A stretch of 64,000 bases of DNA from Verrucomicrobiia bacterium. Lineage in GTDB: Bacteria; Verrucomicrobiota; Verrucomicrobiia; JADLBR01. Shown in pieces: positions 43,573 to 51,490 of the stretch. The translations under genes were made by a program, and so were the position numbers. Location of the stretch: assembly GCA_020847615.1 (NCBI GenBank), contig JADLBR010000440.1:1-64000 (forward strand), read 5' to 3'. Below the pieces are notes generated by a model that saw only the letters and a list, made by a program, of their open reading frames with translations, was not told the DNA's origin and made no database searches. Numbering within the stretch: the first letter of the stretch is position 1; each line of letters opens with the position of its first letter.

Positions 43573-44913
43573 TCACACGAGCTTGTCGGTCTTGTGCTGC
43601 GGGAGAAAGAAGTCGTGCAGCAGGTTGTCCACGCAGAGCAGGCCGTCCCGGGAGAGGACAATGTCTCCACCCTCGATCGACAAGAGACCCTCCGCCCCGA
43701 GATCGCGAAGGATCCCGCCGAATCGCCCCAGGACGTCCGCACCGAACTTCGCAAGGAAATAGCCGGAATCGACGCGCCCCAGCTTCATCTGCAGGATGAA
43801 CTCGCGGATCATGCGCTCCTCCGGCGTCGTGCGAAAAGCGCGCTGCAGCGGCTGGTCACCCCGGCGCACCGCGGCGATGTATGGGGCGATCTCCGTCAGA
43901 TTCTGGTAGTGCACGCCCGCCGCATGCGAGAACGAGGCGACCCCGACCCCGAGCAGGTCTGCCCCGCGCCACAGCTCGTCGCGGTAAATGAAACGCGTGC
44001 GCCCAGGATTGAGCACGGCCGTGTAGCCGCTGCCGATGTGATAGCCCCCTGCCTCCAGCGCCGCGAACGCCTCCTTGACCCATCTTCGCTTTGTCTGCCA
44101 GTCCGCCACGGGCGCCTCGAGCTTGCCGGACGCGCGCATCTCCTTGTAGATGGTCGTATTGTACGGGATCTCCATCTGGTAGATCGTCACGCTGTCCGGG
44201 CGCAGCGCCAGCGTCCGCTCGATGTTCCGTTGCCAGTTGGCCTCGGTCTCGCCCAGCATGCCCGCGATCAGGTCGATGTTGATCTGCTCGAATCCCTCGT
44301 GCCTCGCCCTTTCGTACGCGCGATAGATCTCCGCGGAGTGATGCGCCCGCCCATTCAGCTCCAGGACGGCATCGTCGAAATTCTCGATCCCCAGGCTCAG
44401 CCGCGTGACGCCGATCCGCTTGATCGCCTCGACCTTTCCCGGCCCCAGGGTTCCCGGCTCGCACTCGAACGCCACCTCCGCGGCGGAATCCCAAGAGAGG
44501 ATCCCCTTCATCCGGTCGGCGAGCTCGCCCAGCTGGTTGGCGGAGAGATAGGATGGCGTGCCCCCGCCGAAGTAGACGAAGTGGGGCTTCCGGCCCTCGA
44601 TCAGGGGCATCCGCGCCAGGCGCACCAATTCCTCCACCGTGCAATCCAGATAATCCTGGATATCCCGCGCGCTCTTGTCGGTGTAGACACGAAAATAGCA
44701 AAAGTGGCATCGCTTTCGGCAGAACGGGATGTGGTGATACAACCCGAGCGGCGTATCCTCGCGCGCGGGACGCGACCGGAGCGCCTCGGCCACGGCCGGG
44801 ATCTGCTCCTCGGACCAGAATGAGAATGGTGGATAGTTTGAGACAAAGTAGTTGCCCGCGCGGGTCGCCCTCGGCCCGGCATGCGATGGGATGGGATGTG
44901 CGTCCGCGCTCAT
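43573..44913 (-). CDS. HemN/HemW-like radical SAM enzyme
   Basis: A 446-residue radical SAM protein. The cluster-binding CRKRCHFC (Cys65, 69, 72) has the C-x3-C-x2-C pattern, followed by YFGGGTPSYL, the SAM-binding glycine motif. The C-terminal part (ERMIREFILQMKLGRVD onwards) matches the HemN_C domain of coproporphyrinogen-oxidase-like proteins. No haem genes lie nearby. HemN-like enzymes in biosynthetic clusters often do methylation, cyclopropanation or other radical chemistry, so it may tailor the cluster's product. The ATG overlaps the propeller lipoprotein's TGA (ATGA at 44910-44913), which fixes the start. Confidence 0.87.
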   Translation of the reverse strand: MSADAHPIPSHAGPRATRAGNYFVSNYPPFSFWSEEQIPAVAEALRSRPAREDTPLGLYHHIPFCRKRCHFCYFRVYTDKSARDIQDYLDCTVEELVRLARMPLIEGRKPHFVYFGGGTPSYLSANQLGELADRMKGILSWDSAAEVAFECEPGTLGPGKVEAIKRIGVTRLSLGIENFDDAVLELNGRAHHSAEIYRAYERARHEGFEQINIDLIAGMLGETEANWQRNIERTLALRPDSVTIYQMEIPYNTTIYKEMRASGKLEAPVADWQTKRRWVKEAFAALEAGGYHIGSGYTAVLNPGRTRFIYRDELWRGADLLGVGVASFSHAAGVHYQNLTEIAPYIAAVRRGDQPLQRAFRTTPEERMIREFILQMKLGRVDSGYFLAKFGADVLGRFGGILRDLGAEGLLSIEGGDIVLSRDGLLCVDNLLHDFFLPQHKTDKLV

Positions 44914-46130
44914 GTTCGAGATGCCTCCGAGGAGCGCAGTGCGTACAGCACGCCACCCTCGGTCCCCACCACCAGGGTCCCCTTCGCGTAGGCCGGCGAC
45001 GCGGAGGACAACGACGAGCCGAGGTCCATCTGCCACAGGATCTCACCCCTGCCGTGCCCCACCGCGTACAGGCGGCCATCGGACGAACCGAACACCACCG
45101 CATCGCTAAACACCACCGGCGCGCCATCGATCCGCCCGCCGGCCCGAAACTTCCACGCCGCCTTACCCGTGACCCGGTCGATGGCGTGCATGTGCTTGTC
45201 CCGCGAGCCGATGTAGACCCGGGCCCCGTCCACCGCCGGCGAACCGAAGAACGGGAATGCGCGATCCTCGTAGGTCCATGCGATCGCTCCCCCATCGATG
45301 CGCACCGCCATCACCTGATGGGCGTAGCTCCCAAAGTAGCCGAACAGCCCAAGGGTGGCGACTGATGAAGGTATCTGCGCCGGCGTCCGTATCTTGGCGA
45401 CGCCCGAGCCCGTCTCCAATTCGACCACGTGCACCCGCGCATCACACCCCCCAAACACCGCGAATCTCCCATCGACCACCGCCGCCGATCCGTTCAGCGG
45501 CTCATCCGTGGCATACGACCACAGCAGTCGCGCGTCCCGGGCGCGAAGACAGCGCGCCACGCCATCATAGCCGTTGATGAGAACCCGTTCTTCGCCCGTC
45601 CTGGGATCCGAGAAGACCGTAGGGCCGGCGCTCACCTTCTTGGCCGTCGGGAAGTGCCATCGCTGGTCCCCCGTGGCACGATCAAGCGCGCGCACCTCGC
45701 CGTCCTCGCAGCCCACGAAAAGTGCGTCGCGCCCGACCGCCGGCGTCCCCCCGACCGCCCCGCCAAGCGACCGCCGCCAGAGCTCACGCCCATCGGCCAG
45801 CGCAAGCGCAAAGACCGTGCCCGCCCGGCAGCCCACGTAGACGACGTCACCGGCGATCGCCGCGCCCGCGTCAATCCGCGATCCGGCCTCAAGCGTCCAT
45901 GCAACCACCGGATCACGGGGCACCGCGTCAGCGACCGCGCCCCGCAGCTGTGGACCCCCGCCGAACATGGGCCATGCCGACACCAGGGCCGGGCGCCCCG
46001 CACCCGCCGCCCCCTTCGATGCCGGCCCGCACCCCGCAGCAAGAAGTCCCAGGCCACACCACACCGCGGCCGCCGAGACGCTCCCGGCAATTCGAATGAC
46101 CGGCGGTTTACGGGTGTGGCTCATTTGCAA
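44910..46130 (-). CDS. PQQ-like beta-propeller lipoprotein
   Basis: A 406-residue exported lipoprotein: a signal peptide ending in the lipobox LLAAGC (lipid-bearing Cys34), then seven or so beta-propeller blades with the AxDxxTGxxxW pattern (ALDRATGDQRWHF, AIDRVTGKAAWKF). Such propellers rarely bind PQQ itself and often act in outer-membrane assembly or as binding scaffolds. It is co-transcribed with the enzymes on either side: 9 bp after the alcohol dehydrogenase and overlapping the radical SAM gene by 4 bases. That is unusual company for a BamB-like protein. Confidence 0.85.
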   Translation of the reverse strand: MQMSHTRKPPVIRIAGSVSAAAVWCGLGLLAAGCGPASKGAAGAGRPALVSAWPMFGGGPQLRGAVADAVPRDPVVAWTLEAGSRIDAGAAIAGDVVYVGCRAGTVFALALADGRELWRRSLGGAVGGTPAVGRDALFVGCEDGEVRALDRATGDQRWHFPTAKKVSAGPTVFSDPRTGEERVLINGYDGVARCLRARDARLLWSYATDEPLNGSAAVVDGRFAVFGGCDARVHVVELETGSGVAKIRTPAQIPSSVATLGLFGYFGSYAHQVMAVRIDGGAIAWTYEDRAFPFFGSPAVDGARVYIGSRDKHMHAIDRVTGKAAWKFRAGGRIDGAPVVFSDAVVFGSSDGRLYAVGHGRGEILWQMDLGSSLSSASPAYAKGTLVVGTEGGVLYALRSSEASRT

Positions 46131-46139
46131 ATATACGTG

Positions 46140-47288
46140 TCAAGACGAAGCCAATGCCTCGCAATAGAGTTCGACAAAATCGTCCGTTTGCAAGGCCCGG
46201 GGATTGAATTTGGCGGTCCACTGGCGAGACGCCTCCCCGGCCATGGCCGCGATATCCTCCTCCCGCACCCCGAACGCCGCCAGACGCTCCAGTCCCGCCG
46301 CACGAACGAGTCCCTCGAGCCACTCCTCGAGCCTGTCGCACGAACCGGCCGGAAGAAGTTTCGCCAACTGATCGTATATGGTTCCAGCGCCGGGGTCCCG
46401 CCGATTGAACCGGACGACGCCAGGCAACATCCGCGCCACCGCGCAACCGTGCGTCACGCCATACCGGGCCGTCAGCGGATTTGCGCTGGCGTGCGCCGCG
46501 CCGAGCATGCTGTTCTCGATGGCCAGCCCCGAGAATGCGGCCCCCAGCTGCATCCGCAGCCTATGCTCCATCGTCGCCTCGCCCGCGATCACCGCGCCAA
46601 CCGCGCCGGCCAGGTACCGAAAAGCCTCCAGCGAATAGACCGAGGAGAGCGGATTTCTCCTATTGCACACCGCCGACTCCACCGCGTGCGCGATCGCGTC
46701 CAGGCCCGTGAGCACCGCCACCCGGGGCGGCTGCGACACCGTCAGTTCCGGGTCCAGGACCGCGATGCGCGCGAGCGCCTGAGGCGCACCACAGGCCATC
46801 TTCTCGTGCGTATCGTCCCGGCTCACCACGGCATACGACTGGCACTCGCTGCCGGTGCCCGCCGTCGTCGGCACGGCAACGAGGGGTAAAAATGGTCGCC
46901 TCGCCCTGCCATAACCCCGGTGATCGCGCATCGCGCCGCCCTCGGCGAGAAGGAAGAGGCAGCCCTTGGCCGTGTCCATGCTGCTGCCACCGCCGAGGCC
47001 AATCAGGCAATCGGCGCCCCGGCCAACGGCAAAATCCCGGCACGCCGCAACGTCGGACTCGGTGGGGTTCTCCTGAACCGCATCATAGATCGCGCACGGG
47101 ATCCCGGCATTCTCGAAGGCCGCCACCGCGCGCCCCGGGTGACCCGCGGCCACGATGCCGCCATCCGTGACGATCAGCGGGCGTCGCCCGCCCAATTCCC
47201 CCACGAGAATCGGCAGTTGCTCGATTGACCCGCAGCCACAAATCAGGCGGGGGGAGGGCCGTGTCTCAAATCTCGCGCTGCCTTCCAT
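46140..47288 (-). CDS. Iron-containing (group III) alcohol dehydrogenase
   Basis: A 382-residue NAD(P)-dependent enzyme that interconverts an aldehyde and an alcohol. GLGGGSSMDTAK binds the cofactor phosphates and AVPTTAGTGSE follows. Metal ligands fit D and H of GLDAIAHAVE, H of GAAHASANP and H of YGVTHG. The His that follows the third ligand by four residues in FucO-type enzymes is Asn here (AHASAN). Next to an acyl-CoA-reductase-like gene it would reduce the aldehyde made there. The ATG at 47288 with GGAGG upstream is preferred; an in-frame ATG at 47321 lies 4 bp after the upstream gene. Confidence 0.88.
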   Translation of the reverse strand: MEGSARFETRPSPRLICGCGSIEQLPILVGELGGRRPLIVTDGGIVAAGHPGRAVAAFENAGIPCAIYDAVQENPTESDVAACRDFAVGRGADCLIGLGGGSSMDTAKGCLFLLAEGGAMRDHRGYGRARRPFLPLVAVPTTAGTGSECQSYAVVSRDDTHEKMACGAPQALARIAVLDPELTVSQPPRVAVLTGLDAIAHAVESAVCNRRNPLSSVYSLEAFRYLAGAVGAVIAGEATMEHRLRMQLGAAFSGLAIENSMLGAAHASANPLTARYGVTHGCAVARMLPGVVRFNRRDPGAGTIYDQLAKLLPAGSCDRLEEWLEGLVRAAGLERLAAFGVREEDIAAMAGEASRQWTAKFNPRALQTDDFVELYCEALASS

Positions 47289-47325
47289 GGCGATGTCGCC
47301 TCCGCGCCCGGACCGCCCCATCCCC

Positions 47326-48777
47326 TCAGGCCGCAGCGCGCCCCAGCGCGCCGAGGTCGCCCTGGAGTGCCCTCCGCTGAAAGAGAAACTCGAACAGGTT
47401 GCCCTCGTGCGGCTGCTCCCACTGGACGCGGTTGGTCGGATACGCCCCGATATTGAGGCGGTCGATGGACGGGCAGTTCACGAGATCGCGAATCCATTCT
47501 GCGTCTCCCGTCAGCGCCGAGACCACCAGGGTCGGGCCGAGGGACGGCAACATCCGCCCGACCGGCATCTCCACCAGGCTCGCGTAGGGGAACATGAACT
47601 CGGTGTTCGCCAGCGGGTGTCCCGGATCATCGCAGACCACGAGCGTCGGCCGCAGGAATGTCTGGCCGTGCGCCTCGACCAACCGGGGCCCCTTGCGATG
47701 TCGCGCCGTCACATCCTCCGCGCCGGGTTCCTGCAAATGCGCCTCGATCCGCGCGTCGATGGCCCGCGCCTGTTCTGGGTTCGCGAATCCGCACAGCAGG
47801 GCCTCCGGATGGTCGCGCGCCATCGGTTCAATCGCCGCGAGCCGCCGCGCCAAGGCATCGGCTATCTCGTCGCGCTGACCCGGCACGAACAGGGCCGAGG
47901 CGTTGATGCAGCTCCGCCCGCCGTTCGCGCTGATCGACTCCACCAGCACGCCGAGGTGATCCGCCCACCGATCCAGCCAATCCGCCCCTAGCAGCACCTT
48001 GCTGCGCCCCGTGCCGTGCACCTGTATGCCCTCAAACTGCTCGTAGCGCCGCACGGTCGCGTCGCTGCCGAAGGCAATGCCTCGGCCACAGGCGAGCAGG
48101 AGCGCGTCCCCCCCCTCGTGCGTCGTCGGATAGAACCCCAGGGCCTCGCCCGGAAACCCGGCCGCGATCAGGGCCTGGATCAGACGGTAGGGGGTCAGCG
48201 GGTCCTCCCGACCGGGCTTCAGCAGCACCGGTACCTTGAAAACCGTCGCGGGCAACCACAGCGAATTCACGCCGGGCGAGTTGCTCGGCAGGGCCACGCC
48301 GAGGCTCTCCGCCGCGGGATAGTAGTTTACCGCCAACCCGTCCCGCATCGTCACGCCCGTGTCGAAGATTTCCAGTGGCAAGCCGCGCGTCAGCCCGGCG
48401 ATGACCGCGGGCATGTTCGCCAAGGCATCGCCCACCTTGCGCATGTTCGCCCGGCACAGCGTGTGCGGCAGTCCCGTCAGCGCCGACAGGGCCCGCACGT
48501 AGTCCTCCGGCCCTTGCTGGTCGCCGCCATCCCCCCACGGCAATGCGCCCCCCACCTCCAGCCCCGCCGCCCGCTGGCAATGCCCGGCCAGCGCCCCCGC
48601 ACTGTGCCGTCGCAATGCCGCGCGCGCCGACGCGATCCCCATCAGGTCCCGCCGGATCAGGCCAGGATTCGCGAGGCTCACCTCAAGGCGCACCGCCCCC
48701 GCATCCAGCTTGAGCCGATCCATGCTCCGATAGGGTCGGCCCAGCCTCAGGATGGGCAGGTGTATGGTCTCTGGCAT
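47326..48777 (-). CDS. Aldehyde-dehydrogenase-superfamily acyl-CoA reductase-like enzyme (LuxC-like)
   Basis: A 483-residue ALDH-fold protein. LPSNSPGVNSLWLPATVF and VLLKPGREDP give the NAD(P)-binding core, ISANGGRSCINAS holds catalytic Cys290, and NTEFMFPYASLVE matches the ALDH C-terminal signature. About 160 extra N-terminal residues resemble the helical front of LuxC-type acyl-CoA reductases. Next to a LuxE-like ligase and an alcohol dehydrogenase, it probably reduces an activated acid to the aldehyde. The start is fixed by GGGAGG at 48785-48790 and lies 38 bp after the ligase gene. Confidence 0.82.
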   Translation of the reverse strand: MPETIHLPILRLGRPYRSMDRLKLDAGAVRLEVSLANPGLIRRDLMGIASARAALRRHSAGALAGHCQRAAGLEVGGALPWGDGGDQQGPEDYVRALSALTGLPHTLCRANMRKVGDALANMPAVIAGLTRGLPLEIFDTGVTMRDGLAVNYYPAAESLGVALPSNSPGVNSLWLPATVFKVPVLLKPGREDPLTPYRLIQALIAAGFPGEALGFYPTTHEGGDALLLACGRGIAFGSDATVRRYEQFEGIQVHGTGRSKVLLGADWLDRWADHLGVLVESISANGGRSCINASALFVPGQRDEIADALARRLAAIEPMARDHPEALLCGFANPEQARAIDARIEAHLQEPGAEDVTARHRKGPRLVEAHGQTFLRPTLVVCDDPGHPLANTEFMFPYASLVEMPVGRMLPSLGPTLVVSALTGDAEWIRDLVNCPSIDRLNIGAYPTNRVQWEQPHEGNLFEFLFQRRALQGDLGALGRAAA

Positions 48778-48784
48778 CGATTCG

Positions 48785-48790
48785 CCTCCC
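48785..48790 (-). promoter_or_regulatory. Ribosome-binding site of the ALDH-fold gene
   Basis: GGGAGG on the minus strand, 7 bases before ATG 48777. It excludes a much longer in-frame reading that would overlap the upstream ligase. Confidence 0.7.
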
Positions 48791-48815
48791 TCGCCGCGCG
48801 TCACGTCAGGCCGCC

Positions 48816-49913
48816 TCAGTACACGCCCTCCACCACGGGCCTGGACCCGGACTGGAACGGGCGCACGTCCCCCACCCCATCCCACGCGAACTCGTCGCAC
48901 GCCGGCCTCCGGATCGCCTCGTCGCGCTCCAGAAATCTTGGCATGAAGAACTCCCTCGTCAGCGTGGTCAACTCCACGCGCCCGTACTCGCCGTAGGCCA
49001 CCTCGTCGTCCGGATCCTTCGGATCCACGACCCGCAACACCGCCCTCGGCTGCGGCGCATAATACGTCAGGCTGAAGTTGTCCTCGGGCGTCAGCCGCCG
49101 GCTGATCGCCAGGCCCATCAGCGTGTTCCCGTACGTCGGCGCGAACCGGACGCTGCCCTCCAAGACCTCCTCGATCAAAAAGCGGACGTACTGCGGGGTC
49201 ATCGTCGTCCCGCCGCAGAACACCGCCCTGATCCCGGCTTGGACCAGGGATATCCTCTCCGCCAGCGCCTCGAGCAGTTTCGGCGTCGTGAACAGGCACT
49301 GGATCTCCCGGTGCCGGAGGATCGTCGTCGCCTGCTCGACGACGTGATCCTGGTACAGGCGCACCATCTTCAGTTCGCCCATCGTAATGAGTTTCTTCAC
49401 CCACCTCGGGTCCAGGTCGATGAAATAGCAAGAGCCGCCCCGGATGTTCGCCAGGTGCTCGATCGCCAACCGCAACCGCCTCGGCCCCGTCGGGCCCATC
49501 ATCAGCCAGTGCCCGCCCTTCGGGAAGAAATCGTCCCCGTAATGCTCGCTGAACTCGGTGTAGTCCGTCCGGAAATCCTCCCAGCCAATCCGCTGCTTGG
49601 GCATCCCCGTCGTCCCACCCGTCTCAAAAATGTTGTAGGGGCGACCGCGGTAGGCGGCGGGAACAAACCGCGCCGGGTCCTCGCGTCGAAGCACCTCGTC
49701 GTCAAAGTGATCAAAGCGCCGCATGTCCGCGAACGCCCGCACCTTCTCGCGCGGATCCCACCCCGCCGACCTCGCCCAGTCCAGCCAATAGGGACAGCCC
49801 GTCCCGGGCGAAAAGTGCCACTCCACCATGGCCCGCACGTGCTCGTCGAGCCGCGCCCGGGCCCCCTCGATCCTGGATTCCATATTCATCGCCGCACCGG
49901 ATTCCATCGCCAC
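48816..49913 (-). CDS. Adenylate-forming ligase, LuxE/PaaK-like
   Basis: A 365-residue acid-activating enzyme. FETGGTTGMPKQRIGW is the phosphate-binding loop of the ANL superfamily. FTTPKLLEAL, VFCGGTTMT and FAPTYGNTLMGLA follow the order of the LuxE/PaaK core, and the C-terminal lid is short. It would form an acyl-AMP and pass the acyl group to CoA or a protein thiol, supplying the reductase encoded 38 bp downstream. The start is uncertain: four in-frame Met codons lie in the first 11, with a repeated ATGGAATCC. It follows a beta-propeller gene by 29 bp. Confidence 0.82.
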   Translation of the reverse strand: MAMESGAAMNMESRIEGARARLDEHVRAMVEWHFSPGTGCPYWLDWARSAGWDPREKVRAFADMRRFDHFDDEVLRREDPARFVPAAYRGRPYNIFETGGTTGMPKQRIGWEDFRTDYTEFSEHYGDDFFPKGGHWLMMGPTGPRRLRLAIEHLANIRGGSCYFIDLDPRWVKKLITMGELKMVRLYQDHVVEQATTILRHREIQCLFTTPKLLEALAERISLVQAGIRAVFCGGTTMTPQYVRFLIEEVLEGSVRFAPTYGNTLMGLAISRRLTPEDNFSLTYYAPQPRAVLRVVDPKDPDDEVAYGEYGRVELTTLTREFFMPRFLERDEAIRRPACDEFAWDGVGDVRPFQSGSRPVVEGVY

Positions 49914-49942
49914 ATGTCACAACCGAGAGGCGGGGCCAGCGC

Positions 49943-51490
49943 TCACCGGGTCTTGGCGACCGCGAACAGGTGCGTCTGCGTGCAAACGTACAGCACGCCG
50001 TTCGCCACCACCGGGCTGCTATAGATCGGCGCCCCAAACTCGATCGAGGCCAGGGGCTTCTTCTCGCGCCCCGCCGCCAAGACGATCAACTCCCCATCCT
50101 CGTCCCCGAGGAACACCTTCCCGTCGGCGACCAGCGTCGAGGACCAGATGCGGCTCTCCGTCGGATGCACCCACAAGGACTTGCCGGTCTCGGCATCCAG
50201 GCAGTGGATGTCCCCGTCGTACTCCGCGACGTACACAAGCCCGTCGTGGACGCTCGCGGTCGAGATCGAGCGCCCGATCTCGCGGTTGGTCCAGAGCGCC
50301 TTGCCCGACACGTCGCCCCTGCTGTCGGCGGCTATGCAGCTGAACATCCCGACGCCATCCCCGTGCTCTGGATCTTGGCCGATGCCCACGTACACCCGGC
50401 CCTTGTCAAAAACCGCGGTCGCGATGATCTCGCTCGGCCCATCGAAGGTCGCGTACTTGATCGGCTGACCGCCCTTCGCGCGATATTCTGGCGGGTTGCA
50501 GTCGCAGCGCCACACCTCTTCAAGGGTGCCCAGGCCATCCGCGCCCTTCACCGGATCGGGCTTGAACCCGTAGCAGAACCCGTCGCCGCCGCCCCAGAAC
50601 AGCATCGGTTGCCCGCCCACCTCGCCCAGGGACGGCGAACTCCAGCTCGCGTGCAGCACGCGCTCGGTCACGCCCGAGGCCTCCTCGCCAACCAACTGTC
50701 CGGTCGCCTTGTCCACGGCGATCAGGGCCGGCGCGAAAGGGGCCGGAACATTCTTGTGCGACCAGTCCACGCCATTCGATGTCGCCACGTAAACACGGCC
50801 CCCGTGCACGAGCGGAAAACAGCTCGACACATTGTGGGGGAACGTCCCCACCTCCTTGCGCATGTCCATCACCCACACGATGTCCGCGTGCCGGTCCCCC
50901 AGTTCCACCGGCTTTCCGTCGGCAGACATGTAAGTCGCCTCATCCTTGAACGGACCGTCGTTGCCATTGGCAAGACCGTTCACGTCCAGGCAGAGCAGCT
51001 CGCCGCGATTGGTGACCAGCCAGGCCCGGTCCCCCTCCACCGTCGGCGCCGAGCAGAGCCCCACGTATTCCCAGTCGCTGACCTTGCCCGCCCCGAGCTT
51101 GGGGACGATCAGTTGCCACAGGAAGGTCCCATCCTTCTCGCTGAAACACATCAGGATCCCGCGGTCACCCTTCTGCCGCGGGTCGCGCGGTGACTCATTG
51201 TTCGTGCCCACGTACACGCGCCCGCCTGCCACGGTGGGCGTGCCGTACGATTGCGATCCGAGCTTCGCCACCCACCTGACGTTCTTGGTGGTCGCGATGT
51301 CGATCTCTTCGGTCTTGCCGGATGGCTTGCCCGGCACCACTTCCAGCGGGAGGTCTCTCGCGTCGGCCACCATGTTGCGCGAGGGCGTGCCCCCCCACAT
51401 CGGCCAGTCGCCGCCCGCGCGGGCGAAAGATGGGCCATGGAGCGCGCAGGCCGCCGCGGCGCCCGCCATCAGCATTCTCGTCGTCTTCAT
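49943..51490 (-). CDS. Secreted PQQ-like beta-propeller protein
   Basis: A 515-residue protein with a signal peptide (MKTTRMLMAGAAAACALHGPSF) and repeated propeller blades (CLDAETGKSLWVHP, AVDKATGQLVGEE, VYVGTNNES). The first blade, DWPMWGGTPSRNM, resembles the start of planctomycete/verrucomicrobial PQQ-like proteins. There are no haem motifs. It may be a periplasmic binding or scaffolding protein. Its ATG overlaps the TGA of the next propeller gene upstream (51487-51490). Confidence 0.85.
   Translation of the reverse strand: MKTTRMLMAGAAAACALHGPSFARAGGDWPMWGGTPSRNMVADARDLPLEVVPGKPSGKTEEIDIATTKNVRWVAKLGSQSYGTPTVAGGRVYVGTNNESPRDPRQKGDRGILMCFSEKDGTFLWQLIVPKLGAGKVSDWEYVGLCSAPTVEGDRAWLVTNRGELLCLDVNGLANGNDGPFKDEATYMSADGKPVELGDRHADIVWVMDMRKEVGTFPHNVSSCFPLVHGGRVYVATSNGVDWSHKNVPAPFAPALIAVDKATGQLVGEEASGVTERVLHASWSSPSLGEVGGQPMLFWGGGDGFCYGFKPDPVKGADGLGTLEEVWRCDCNPPEYRAKGGQPIKYATFDGPSEIIATAVFDKGRVYVGIGQDPEHGDGVGMFSCIAADSRGDVSGKALWTNREIGRSISTASVHDGLVYVAEYDGDIHCLDAETGKSLWVHPTESRIWSSTLVADGKVFLGDEDGELIVLAAGREKKPLASIEFGAPIYSSPVVANGVLYVCTQTHLFAVAKTR

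Noticed and set aside
43573-44913. Genuine coproporphyrinogen III oxidase for haem synthesis
   Set aside because: The radical SAM and HemN_C regions fit, but there are no haem genes around and the gene is coupled to the aromatic cluster. A HemN-like tailoring enzyme is the safer call.
45429-46889. Plus-strand open frame of 486 codons
   Set aside because: It is opposite the propeller lipoprotein and the alcohol dehydrogenase, with biased composition and no family features.
47326-49431. A 701-residue version of the ALDH-fold protein
   Set aside because: The upstream 218 codons overlap the ligase gene and translate to low-complexity sequence. The ribosome-binding site and homology both place the start at 48777.
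37981-49913. A bioluminescence (lux) operon
   Set aside because: LuxC-like and LuxE-like proteins and a luciferase-superfamily flavin monooxygenase are near each other. However, the monooxygenase aligns with SsuD, lies outside the operon beyond a plus-strand antiporter, and LuxA/LuxB subunits are absent.
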